A DNA stretch of 64,000 nt, from positions 14,655,001 through 14,719,000 of the forward strand of contig OZ005603.1 of the NCBI GenBank assembly GCA_963930655.1, read 5' to 3'. The notes below the pieces were generated by a model. It saw nothing but the letters and a program-made list of their open reading frames with translations, was not told the DNA's origin and made no database searches. The position numbers and the translations under genes were made by a program. Below, piece by piece: positions 45,341 to 55,695 of this stretch. Numbering within the stretch: the first letter of the stretch is position 1; every line of letters starts with the position of its first letter. This stretch comes from Myrica gale. Its lineage: Eukaryota; Streptophyta; Magnoliopsida; Fagales; Myricaceae.

Positions 45341-47723
45341 TTCCATTGTATGAATCATAAGCAAGGGCGGGGAGGATGGATGACTATTAAAGCAGACATG
45401 GAGAAGGCATACGACCGTGTGGAGTGGTGTTTTGTGCTAAAAGTTATGGAAAAAATTTGGATTTAACTACAAATGGCGTTGGTGGGTGGAGCAATGTTCT
45501 GAAGTTCTTTCCAGATTATTACTGCACGAAGAAAGCCAAGGCAAATTAAAGGGCATTAAGGTTGGGCGAACAGGTCCAAGTATCAACCACTTATTATTTG
45601 CGGATGATCTTCTTTTGTTTGGCAAGGCTACTTTGAGAGAAGCGACTAGCATTGAAGAGTGTGTTAGCAAGTACATGGCTTGGTCGGGACAAAAGGTGAA
45701 TCGAGAGAATTCTTCCGTACATTTTAGTAAAAATTTCCAGGGGCAGCAAATTATTCCTATTTTGGAACAGCTGCAATTGAGGAGACTACCTTCCAAAGTG
45801 AAATACCTTGGACTACCATTGATTATTCCTCGTGCTAAGGCAAAAGCTGCGGTGGAGATAAAGGAGAGATTTATGCAAAAAAAAATAACGGGATGGAAAG
45901 CCAAACTGTTATCTCAAGCGGGGCGCACAATGTTGATAAAAATGGTCGCTGGTGCTATACCATCATATCTGCTGAGTTATTATTCCATGACGTTGTCCTG
46001 GTGTAAGGAAGTTGATAAGGAATTTAAGAATTTTTGGTGGGGGCAAAATGATGGGAAGACTCATACTCTCTCTTTAAAAGCGTGGAAGCATATCTGTACA
46101 ACGAAGAGGGATGGTTTTCTGGGTTTGATGCTAACTTCATAGGTGAATTTTGCTCTTGTTGCAAAAATCTCCTAGCACATGATGACTAATAAAGCTTGCC
46201 TATGGGTTCGGGTGCTTGGGGGTAAATATTTGCGAGGGCAATCATTCTGAGAGGTGGAGGCAAGAACCACTGATTCCTGGATTTGGAAAACCCTTGTTAA
46301 ACATCGTGGAGACTTGGTGGGCGGCTTATGCTACCAAGTGGGAAATGGCCATAACATATATGCTCTAAAGGAACCATGGGTTGGTTCTGTGGTGGGTTTT
46401 AAACCAACTTTGCGTGAAGGGGTAGTGGTCGAGCAAGACAACTTAAAAGTTAGTGATTTAATCATTACGACAGGTAAACGGTGGGATGAAACGAAGCTGT
46501 GGAATCTGTTTACTAAGGAATCAGTTGAGGCTATACTTCAGTTACGTCTTCCAACTGTGGATTTTCCTGACACATTATTCTGGCCTCTGGAAGCTATGGG
46601 GGAATTCTCGGTGAAGTCAGTCTATCGTACTTTGGTTGCACGCAGAGGTGAGGTATCAAGTATTCTGCAGCCGATTGTCTGGAAAGAGCTTTAGAGTCTT
46701 AAAATGCATGACCGCCTCAAACTATTGTTGTGGAAAGTGGGGTGGGAAATTCTCCCAACTAAATGCAAAGTGGCTGAGCGATTGGGGCATAGAATGGATA
46801 ATGACCAGGAACTGTTATGCTCTCTTTATGGAGAGGAGTTGGAGAATATTTCTCATTTATTATTTTTCTGCCCCTTCAGCCGTACCATTTGGAGTGAGTC
46901 ACCATGGAAACTCAATATAGTCATTTTTGGCCACGATTATGTGGGTGCTTGGCTACAAAACATAATCCATCCGCATCAGCACTTAGGAATTCCAATGGAA
47001 GAGCAACATTTATTTCGTTATGCCGCAATGCAGTTGATATGCTTTGGACCTGGAGGAATCAAATGGCCCATGATCGGGTAAGCTGTGTACCTAATGTGCT
47101 AGCAGTACAAGTGAGAAAATTGAGCCTGGAACACCGTGCTGCTTGGAAGATGAAGTTGGACCCATCTCCTCTACAACATTGGCAACCTCCAGCGGTGAAT
47201 GTGATAAAAGTTAATGTTGATGTGGCTGTTAGGAAGAATTTTGCAGTTGTGGCAGCCATATTGTGTGATGATAAGAGCACTTTACATGGTTTTAAAATAG
47301 CCAAGCTTAACACTGATGAGCCTTTAGTAGGCGAGGCGGAGGCAGACAAACTGGGGATTGAACTCGCTCAACAAAAAGGTTTTCAAAATATTATCCTTGA
47401 AGGCGACTCAAAGACTGTTATATCAACTATCAATCTCTATCCTCAAACCATAGACTGGAGAATTCAACCTATTGTCCATGATATTCACTACTTGTTACAG
47501 CATCTGCAAATCTTGAGTGTTCTTCATATTCGTCGTGGTGCAAATTCTGCGGTGCACCTTTTAGCTCGTTGGGGCGCTACTGAGTTTATGTCAGGCGGCA
47601 ATTCTTGTACTATTGAGCACTTTCCTAACCTTCTTGGTTGCTTGCCGGGACTGATCCTTCTTAATACGTTGTTTTCTTCAGTTTGTTACGTTTTGAATAA
47701 AACTTGAAGTTTTGATTAAAAAA
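45341..47723 (+). mobile_element. LINE-2 (plant L1 type), 5'-truncated
   Basis: Flanked by AAGATACATTTCAGAATTAT (45321-45340) and AAGATACATTTCATAATTAT (47724-47743), a 20 bp target duplication with one mismatch. It starts inside the reverse transcriptase and ends after the RNase H stop with a short A run (47717-47723). This is the usual result of incomplete target-primed reverse transcription. It has no endonuclease or ORF1. Confidence 0.92.
45395..47707 (+). pseudogene. LINE-2 ORF2 remnant: reverse transcriptase, zinc-binding linker and RNase H
   Basis: In order: KADMEKAYDRVEW (about 45395); the RT palm with LLFADDLLLFGKATL (45590-45635) carrying the catalytic ADD; thumb text WSGQKVNRENSSVHFS and VKYLGLPLIIPRAK; the block KKITGWKAKLLSQAGRTMLI; and the plant zf-RVT region (FSVKSVYRTLV, then LKLLLWKVGWEILPTKCKVA and SLYGEELENISHLLFFCPFS). 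The C-terminal plant-type RNase H domain (family RVT_3) follows, with NVDVAV, GEAEADKLGIELA, LEGDSKTVI and RGANSAVHLLARWG, giving the D-E-D acidic set. The last stretch 46904-47707 is open for 267 residues. A few stops and frame changes (for example TAG at 46142 and 46694) make it dead but fairly young. Confidence 0.85.
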
Positions 47724-48575
47724 AAGATACATTTCATAATTATCAAGTACTAGACATTTGTTACCATACAAAAGTGTCCTTTTTGTTCTTGTGGAAGTCA
47801 AGTTCCAAGTTTCTTGCTCCAGTTCACTATCTCATTACCAAGTGGATCTCATATTACTGATTCCGCAATTGGAGGTTCTGAACTTTTTCTTTAATTGGTA
47901 ACCTTTTGCAGAATATACGATGTTTTCAACTTGTCTCAGGATATATGAAACTAGAAAACCCACAAGAAAATTCAGAGGAGATGATCATGTCCTACATTTT
48001 TATTGTTAACAAAAGGAGACTGAAGCCACAAATAGATGATCAGATCCACACTGTGTAACGCCCCGGACCCAAACTCCATACGGACAGATTTCCGTATAAA
48101 ATTTGGGTTTTTTCATCATGGATAATCATTTATCTAGGCCCCAATATTTAAAAACTAATTTTGTACAACCTCAACAAAATATTCATAAACCGTAAAAGGC
48201 CCAAAAATATCAATCCGAGCCCTAAAATTTATATTAGCATATCCGATATTTCCAATATCGATGATCTCCCAAAATAATACAATATCGAATTCTCCAACAT
48301 TAATCTTCAAATGTACTCTTGAAAACATGCCTTCGAAACACAAATATCTCTCGAGCTCCTTGAACTTCTCTAATTCCGCCAACTCTGAAAAATATGAAAA
48401 TAAGGGGTGAGCTACGACTAGCTCAGTAAGTAGTAAATCAATGAGGGTTGGGGAAAAGACAATTTCATCACAATAGCCGAAATCCAGAATAAAACATTGT
48501 GAGCCATACCGAATCTAAAAATATCAGTTTGTAACAAAAATATCCAAGGCCGCGCAATATAGGGAAATCACCAAT

Positions 48576-48698
48576 GGTCACACAGACCTCCAGGCAACAA
48601 AGACCTCCAAATATCAGGCCACACAGACCTCCAGGCCACAAAGACCTCAAAATATTAGGCTACACAGACCTCCGGGCCACAAATACCTCCAAATACCA
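48576..48698. repeat. Three tandem 41 bp units in solo LTR B
   Basis: Units start at 48576, 48617 and 48658 with GGCCACACAGACCTCCAGGC followed by CACAAAGACCTCCAAATAT. A partial fourth (GGCCACACAGACCACAAGG) follows at about 48714. Non-coding. Confidence 0.85.
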
Positions 48699-49151
48699 CG
48701 AGGGGTATCAAATTGGCCACACAGACCACAAGGATAAATTGGCCCCAAAGACCATAGAGATATATCACCAGCGCAAGGATAATTTTCACAGCATGCTCAC
48801 CAAACAAGTTATAAATATTTCAATTGAGTTTTACGAAAATCTCAACAATCTCATTTTACCAAAAACTTGTTTAATTCCCCAAATAATACATCAAAACCAT
48901 TAAAATACGATGCACGTTCAAAATCTCATTGAAGAACCACTTACCTCGAACGTTTAATCAATCCTTAAAACTTCTCCAATAATTGCCGAATAATCTCTCG
49001 GAAATTAGTAGCACAACATCAATCCCAATTTTGGTCTCCAATATACATCTCTGCAACTATTTAATAACCTTGATCTCTGCAACTAATTATTAAGCTCAAT
49101 CTCTGCAACTTTAAAATTCAAACATACCTCTATCCAACACTTTTAAATTCA

Positions 49152-49341
49152 AACTCAAGATCAAATCTTTATTCAAACCTTTAAATTCAAACTCAATATC
49201 AAATCTTTATTCAAACCTTTAAATTCAAACTCAAGATCAAATCTTTATTCAAACCTTTAAATTCGAACTCAAGATCAAATCTTTATTCAAACCTTTAAAT
49301 TCGAACTCAAGATCAAATCTTTATTCAAACCTTTAAATTCA
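49152..49341. repeat. Five tandem 38 bp units in solo LTR B
   Basis: The unit AACTCAAGATCAAATCTTTA then TTCAAACCTTTAAATTCA is repeated five times with only two or three base differences. There are no spacers, so it is a plain minisatellite and not a CRISPR array. Confidence 0.9.
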
Positions 49342-49493
49342 AATATAGATCACATCTCCATATCAGCACCTTTAAATTCAAAAATACAATTAAACCTCTA
49401 TCCAAAAATCAAACACAAGATTAAACACTATCTCTTCATTTAAAATTCAAATTAATCACTTACACATTTTTCGGGACGGGATATTACACACTG

Positions 49494-50711
49494 TACCTCT
49501 TCTCTCCCCTTTAAACCCAGGACAAATCATTCATTTCATTGTTGAGACTGCAAATTTAGATGTCATCATTTGATTTCTTGCATCGCGTTTGAGTCATAAT
49601 GATAGGTCTAAGATTTCAGATTTCAACTTTGCTATCCTTTATGTTCCACAAACAGAGTATCAGATGTCGGGAAATAATAAGAATTATTGTCGGAAAATAT
49701 GCATACAATATTTGGGTTCAGAGTTGAACAAAAATACTAGCATACAGAATGCATATGCAAGTACTATGCTCAAGCTCATCACATCTCATCTCTCATGCTA
49801 TTCAATTGATAAGGCTACTAAAGATTCATAAGATAACACACAAACATGGGTTGTCATTCCAGTAAAGAAAAATAGATAATTAGATCCACACGAACTCTTT
49901 AGCACCATCGATGAAAAAGAAAAACAGAATGGTCGACGAATTCATTACCACTGTGGAGGAAAAAAAATAGAACTTGTTGTCGAACTCTTTAGCACCATCA
50001 TTGAAAAAAAACAGAATGGTCAACGAATTCATTAGCACCGTGGAGGAAAAAAACAGAACCTGCCGACACATTCCCGTTGATGATGTGTTTAGACAACTTG
50101 CATTTTTCTCCGTCAGTGAAAACCAACGATGTCCTCCTCACGTCGAGCAAATTTTCACTGACTATAATTTGTCGTCGTCGGGGTAAAACATCGACGTCCT
50201 CTGCACGTCGAGTAAATTCTTGGTCGACTTGAATATGTCTCCGTCATTGACAACCAACGACGTCCTCTGCACGTCGACGAAAGTCATTCTCGACTTTTAT
50301 TTTTCTTTGTCGGTGAAAGACTATCGACAAGCCACCTTCTCCACGGCTTCATCCACGACGGACAGTTGAACGTGGACAGAACGAAAAACGACGTCATTCT
50401 CACGTCAACGGAAACCTGCAACTTCGACCACACCATTCTTCACATCAGCATTAAAGGGGCATCGCCAACCAAGTTGGGCTAGTGAAAGGCTTCTCCCGAC
50501 TAGTGCTGGTTTTTTGCCCGACGGTAAAACCGGTCGGAGTAGACAATCTCTGGCGACGAAGAAGGATAGAGGTGGCTGACAGTTAATCCGGACGAAGCAG
50601 CACCGACGAACGTTTGACCACTACATAACGTCGGTAGAGTTAAAAGCCGACAGAAAAACCTGTTATCTGTGACCACTGGTTTCGTCGTTGAAGCCCAACT
50701 TTATTGTAGTG
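49494..50711. other. Right part of CACTA-3: non-coding with subterminal repeats
   Basis: No ORF of interest. Between 49885 and 50050 a block of about 90 bp (CGAACTCTTTAGCACCATC, CGAATTCATTA and CGTGGAGGAAAA-like text) is present twice. From 50080 to 50420 short GTCGACG- and CGACGTCCTCNNCACGTCGA-type motifs recur, typical of a CACTA subterminal region. Confidence 0.6.
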
Positions 50712-50988
50712 AGGCAGAAAATTTGACTTGTGCATTATTATGTTAAAGACAAAGATTACCACCTTTATGATCTTTAATTATCAATACATAACTATGTTTT
50801 GCAGGTACAACACATTTCTTTGAGTTAAAATTTGCTAAGAAAGTGTGATTACTATTTTTCTTAAGTACACACTCTACTTACGTTATTATTCAATTGGAGA
50901 TGATTGACCAAGGTTAGATATCTATATCATCCGAAACTGAGTTTGATATACCACACATCTCGTCATTTAGGAGCTATAGGGGTACTTA

Positions 50989-51188
50989 GGTTGTGTTTGT
51001 GTTGAAAAATTTTTGGTATTGGGTTTTGTGTTGGTATTGGGTTTAGTGAAAAAGTGAAGAGAGAGGTAATTTTTTATATTTTTTGTAATTTTTTATATTT
51101 TTATCGGAGAGAGAGAGAGAGATTATATTGTAATATTTTATTGTAAGTTGGTGAAAAATATTGTGATATTTTTGGTGCAAACGCACCC
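50989..51188. mobile_element. Tourist-like MITE (PIF/Harbinger type)
   Basis: A 200 bp AT-rich element with inverted ends GGTTGTGTTTGTGTTG and (complement of the right end) GGGTGCGTTTGCACCA. It is flanked by TTA at 50986-50988 and 51189-51191. TTA is the usual target of PIF/Harbinger elements. It has no coding capacity. A GA microsatellite lies inside at about 51106-51121. Confidence 0.55.
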
Positions 51189-51191
51189 TTA

Positions 51192-52348
51192 AGAAGATGT
51201 TCATTTGTTGAACCTCTTTTGCATAAATCATATATGAATTGGTTTTGCTCTATTGCTTAGTGTATGCCACATTATATGTATTCTAATATAGCATTAAGTA
51301 ATATATTAGAACTCTAACCCCTAAATATGAATATTAAATAGCTAACATAGAAATTTAGAAGGAGAAAGTTATAAATGCTTCAATCGATTTTAGTAAAAGA
51401 ACATAAATAGTTCTAGGATAACAACTCAAAACTTCTAATTAATCTCATGTACGTTTCCGAATAATCCATTTTAGGAGTTGAAAGTTTCTATTCCTTGAGG
51501 TCGAAGTTTTCAGTAAAACCAATTGGAAGGCCATCCGATATTGAGGGCTAGTGGTGGAATCCTATAGAGTTGTATAGTTCTTCTGTCATGTTTTCTTGCA
51601 CACCATGATTATTTGGCTGACCATAAGCAGAAGATTGGTAATTCAAGACAGGGTAACTTCAACAAGCATCAAACTCACAACTCTTTGGTGTGTTGTTTGT
51701 AGCTAAAAGGTGTTAGAAAAGAATGATCACCTTTGTGTGTTGGTCTTTTTCTATAGAGTATGGTATCTGCTAAGTGATAAAAGTAAGTTACCTTAATCTA
51801 GTCGTACTTGGAGAGACACTATAGGTTTATAGTCAAACAATAACAATAGGAAGATAGGAAACAAACGATGTATTGGTGCCTGCTTTAAAAATGCATCTAT
51901 GTATGTTGAAATATCTTAGACAATGGTAGGAGCTAATGTTATTTCTCTATATGGGGGTATCAACTAGAAAAATTGGCCCTTATAGAATTATAAAAGTTAG
52001 ACCAAAGAATAATGTTGTGATTTTCTTCGCTCCATTCGTGTGTTGTTCTGTCTTGCTAGTTTTCTTTTTCAAGTTTGTCTTCAATAATTAGAAAGGCCCT
52101 ACTCTATCTTTCTTGTGCGGTAAATGAAACCATGTGGGTGTTGTCTGATATGGCGGTACTGAAATTTTGATTGTTCTTGCTGATGGGCCTATGATCGTGT
52201 CTACCTCATGTGATCTAGCTACATACTCTAATGTATAGAATGTTCTTGCTGCATATTGTTGTATTTTTAGTCTTATGAGATATATCACTATATTTTTTCA
52301 TGTGTTTTGATGCATACGTAGGCTTAATCACAATTTTACTTTATTTTT
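51192..52348. other. Intergenic DNA, nothing recognised
   Basis: AT-rich with short ORFs only. No protein motif, RNA gene or repeat boundary was seen. Confidence 0.5.
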
Positions 52349-52888
52349 GGGGAAATATACAAATAATACACTGAGTTTTAACACCTTTTGTGAAAACTCA
52401 CCAGGTTTTAAAAAGTTTCAAATTCTCACTAGGTTTATCATTTTTGTATAAAAACTCACTGAACTCAATGTCGTTAGCCCCGTTTAACGAAAAATTCATT
52501 ACGTCCAATCACAATATGACACGTGTCACTAAATAATTTAACGGACAACTCATGCCGACGGGTGGAGGAGGTCCACACATGGCCGCCCAGAACTGGGCCG
52601 CCAGAGGTGGAAGGGGGATTCCCCCTCCACAGTGAAAGGACCGGGTTGCCCGATCCTTTTGTTTTTTTTTTAAATTAATAATTTTTTTGTTAATTTTAGA
52701 TTTATTTAGTGACACGTGTCATATTATGATTGGACGTGATGGATTTTTCGTTAAACGGGGCTAACGACATTGAGTTTAGTGAGTTTTTATACAAAAATGA
52801 TAAACTTAGTGAGCAATTTGAAACTTTTTAAAACCCGGTGAGTTTTCACAAAAGGCGTTAAAACCTAGTGTGGTATTTTTATATTTCC
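52349..52888. mobile_element. Fold-back / MITE-like element 2 with near-perfect 195 bp arms
   Basis: The left arm (52349-about 52545) and right arm (about 52692-52888) are inverted copies with only scattered mismatches, for example CTCAATGTCGTTAGCCCCGT on the left against ACGGGGCTAACGACATTGAG on the right. The flanks TTTATTTTT at 52340-52348 and 52889-52897 form a 9 bp target duplication. The 145 bp loop is GC-rich with a small internal palindrome (GAAGGGGGATTCCCCCTCC). A 9 bp duplication and long inverted ends fit a non-autonomous Mutator-like element. Confidence 0.85.
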
Positions 52889-52897
52889 TTTATTTTT

Positions 52898-53447
52898 AAA
52901 ACATAGAAGAAGGTTTCTACCAATTACGTCGTGTTACTAAACTAAACACTTTATGAAAGAAAATGATGATAGTATATTTTAACATGATGGTAATTAGTAA
53001 ATAGTGTAATATTCCTATTATTCTCTGTTTCATTTATGCTATATTTAGTAAATATTAATCTTAGTACGTAGATTCTGATGCTCATTTTCATGCTTATGTT
53101 ATATGTGTATATATCATCTAATGAACGTCTAAAGGTTATATGAAGTGAAACTACCATAAAAGTTTCTCAATTTCCAACCAAACAAATTTTCTACCAATTT
53201 TTCACCATTCTCCGTAAAAGTCAATTAAATGTAACAAAGATTTTTCATGTTATAAGGATTGACATATATATTCATTATGGTGGTGTACTTAATCTAGTGA
53301 TAAATAAATAAAAAGAATGCAATAAGTTATGCATGACTTCTTTCTACTTTTTCAAAAAAATTGACAACGAATTTTTCATGTAGAATGTTATTGATTTAAC
53401 CCGGCCTTCTCTATGGCTTCAATTTTCCTAACGATTATCTAAGATGT
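52898..53447. other. Intergenic DNA, nothing recognised
   Basis: AT-rich, non-coding. The left inverted end expected for CACTA-4 was looked for here and not found. Confidence 0.5.
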
Positions 53448-53545
53448 GAGTCTAAATAACAACCCAAGAGGGGGTGAATTGGGTTTATCAAAAACTTACC
53501 CCATTTTTTGATAAAAACACAGATCTGAAAGTGTTTAAAGCTAAG
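53448..53545. mobile_element. Short LTR-like scrap (CCCAAGAGGGGGTGAATTGG type)
   Basis: Text TGAGTCTAAATAAC then CCCAAGAGGGGGTGAATTGG resembles the block starting at 54959. This phrase is common near the edges of some plant LTR elements. It lies just left of the CACTA-4 transposase start. The end point is approximate. Confidence 0.35.
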
Positions 53546-53629
53546 CAAAATATAAGCAATAAATTCAAGTTCCAATGATTGGGTGTCTATGAGTTACTTG
53601 ATCTCGTGTATTATTTTAGATTTGTGGCG

Positions 53630-54957
53630 ATGGATAAGAGTTGAGTTTACGAGAAAAAATAGTTTGGTGAAAAGTATGCGAATGGGGTCTGTGGGTTTGT
53701 CGGTATGGCTGCTTGTTGTGTAGACTCTCGAAGTCAGATCAGATGTTCGTGTCGGAAATGCAAAAATGTAGTGTTTCAAGTGTTGGATAAAATGGAAGAT
53801 CATATATACATTAATGGGTTTTATATAAGCTATAAGTTATGGGTGTTTCACGAGGAGGGTATTCAACTTTCTAAAAATCTGAGTCAAGAGTTCGATGCGA
53901 GCTTACCACAATGATGAGGATTTAGTGGGAGATAGCTCTAATGGGATGGAGGAAATGTGAACCGATGTTCTTGACTGAAGATGGGGCAGAAGAGGTTGAA
54001 ACAGAGAACTCTGATATTAGGGAAACCCCTACTTTGGGACTGAAGGTTCAACACTATTTGATAAGTTATAGGAAGAGGCAGAACATGAATTGTATCTTGG
54101 ATGTAGCAAGTTTAGAAGTTGTCATTTACGGTCTGGCTGTTGCATGTGAATTCAGAGAATAAGTTATCATTTAAGGCTTTTGATATGATGTTACAGTTGA
54201 TTAAAAAGGCATTGCCAGTGGGGGAGAAGTTACCGAGCTCGTATTATGAGGCGAAACGTGAAACAATTACGAAAGGGTTTTGGGTTTAGTTATGATAAGA
54301 TTCATGCATGTTCGGTCTGTGGGGTGTTCAGTTGAAATTTGAAGATGATTTGCACAAGCGAATTCCCAAGAAAGTGTTACCTCATTTCCCTTTAATCCCT
54401 AGACCTCAACGTTTATTTACCACCAAAGATATAGCTCACGACATGAAATGGCATAAGGAGAAAGGGGTTGATGATGGGAAGAGTATGAGGCATCTTGCAG
54501 ATTCATTGGTTTAGAAGAATTTTGATAAGAATCATGGTTGGTTTGCTCAAGATGCTCGTAACGTCTACCTTGGTCTTGCTTCATAATGGCTCAATTCGTT
54601 CGGTAACATAAGTAATGCGTACAGTATTTGGCCAGTCATTGTATTTTCTTATAATTTTCCCTTGTAAAGGTGTATGAAGGTCCCATTTTCACTTATGACT
54701 CTTTTGATCCTGGGTCGCAAGTCACCTGGAAATGATATAGATGTATATCTTCAAGCCTTAGTGGACGAATTGAAACAACTATGGGAAGACGGAGTTGAGA
54801 CACATGATGCTTCATCTGGGACAACATTTAAGATGCATGCCGCTTTGATGTGAACCATAAATGATTTTCCAGCATATGCCAATTTATCTGGATGGAGTAC
54901 TAAAGGGAAGTTGGCATGTCCAACGTGTAATTTAGACAGTGACAATAAGTGGTTGTT
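53630..54957 (+). pseudogene. CACTA-4 TNP2 transposase, 5' half, degenerate
   Basis: The ATG at 53630 (MDKS) opens the transposase-associated domain with SQIRCSCRKCKN (53731-53766). The TNP2 catalytic region follows: FTTKDIAHDMKWHKEKGVDD (about 54415-54474), SMRHLADSL, WFAQDARNVYLGLAS, then WPVIVF-like text, DIDVYLQALVDELKQLWEDG (about 54737-54796) and FPAYANLSGWSTKGKLACPT (54871-54930). In CACTA transposases this stretch contains the DDE-type catalytic core. Stops (for example in MDKS*VYEKK*) and frame changes make it inactive. The text stops at SDNKWLL and resumes after the insertion with GHAWRSAVDTFDEKEEHR; about 20 residues of the usual protein are missing between. Confidence 0.75.
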
Positions 54958-55695
54958 GTGAGTCCTAGGATTAAGGCGTCCCAAGAGGGGGGTGAATTGG
55001 TTTTCTAAAATTTTCGCTTTTAACCCCCAAATACATGTTTGCAAATTAAAGCCTACTTTTGCACAAGTGTAAATATGCAACAAGTACAAATACGTGATAA
55101 AAGTAAAGAGAATGGTAAGAGAAGCAAACAATTGATTTTTAGGTGGTTCGACAAACTCGCCTACATCCACCCCTCAAGCTCCTTCACCGAGCCTTGAGGT
55201 TTTCCCACTATTTTGAAATAGCTTACACTCTAGCTTCCAGGTGCTACAGAACCGTACAAGTGTTTTACTGAGATCAACACTCAAACCCTTACAAGTGATT
55301 TTTCGGCTCACCACTAACAACCCCACCAAGCTTGAGATATACCCTCTCTAAGCTTCTTCTTTAGTGAACAACCTCACTAAAGGAATCAACCCTCTTGATA
55401 TGAAGATTGAAGAACAAAAACTCTCTTGAAGAGTGGATATGAAAGTGGAAAGCTCTATCTCTTTATTCACACAAAGATAAGAATATGAAAGTGTGTTTTG
55501 TGTGAATGATATGAGAAATATGGAATATGAAGGTTTGAAATATTTCTCAACTAATCTAAATAATATGTGGTCGTTGTGTATTGATTTCAGAAGTTATGGA
55601 TGTGTATTTATAGGCCACATATGAAAACTAGCCGTTGGGAGTCGTCTGTTAAACGATTCGGTCGACCGCTTCAAGTTACCTTTACTTTCAACTGG
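54958..55695. mobile_element. LTR-like fragment beside the Tekay-like copy
   Basis: Begins TGAGTCCTAGGATTAAGGCG then CCCAAGAGGGGGGTGAATTG and continues for about 740 bp of non-coding, AT-rich text. It directly abuts the TNP2 break on the left and pol text on the right. It resembles the scrap at 53448 only over its first 45 bp or so. Probably an LTR or leader of another family; broken. Confidence 0.45.

Larger units (their letters stand above)
48054..49488. mobile_element. Solo LTR (family B) in CACTA-3
   Basis: Begins TGTAACGCCCCGGACCC and ends CGGGACGGGATATTACA, 1,435 bp. The flanks are CACTG at 48049-48053 and 49489-49493. It contains two small tandem arrays and no coding text. The family is unlike the other LTRs in the window; Gypsy-type by its ends, which is inference. 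Confidence 0.9.
38389..50711. mobile_element. CACTA-3, non-autonomous, holding three nested insertions
   Basis: The left end CACTACAAGAAAGTTGGGCT then TCAACGATGAAAT pairs in inverse with the right end CGTCGTTGAAGCCCAACTTT then ATTGTAGTG. The flanks are AGG at 38386-38388 and AGG at 50712-50714, the 3 bp duplication expected for CACTA. Removing the Tekay-like element (39727-45137), LINE-2 (45341-47723) and the solo LTR (48054-49488) leaves about 3.1 kb without transposase text. The right subterminal part (49880-50700) repeats CGACGTCCTC-, GTCGACGAA- and GTCGACTT-like motifs. The left part is 38389-39726. It depends on another element for movement and differs in end sequence from CACTA-1. Confidence 0.88.

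Noticed and set aside
49152-49341. Regular direct repeats resembling a CRISPR array
   Set aside because: The 38 bp units are contiguous without spacers and lie in a plant solo LTR; a minisatellite.
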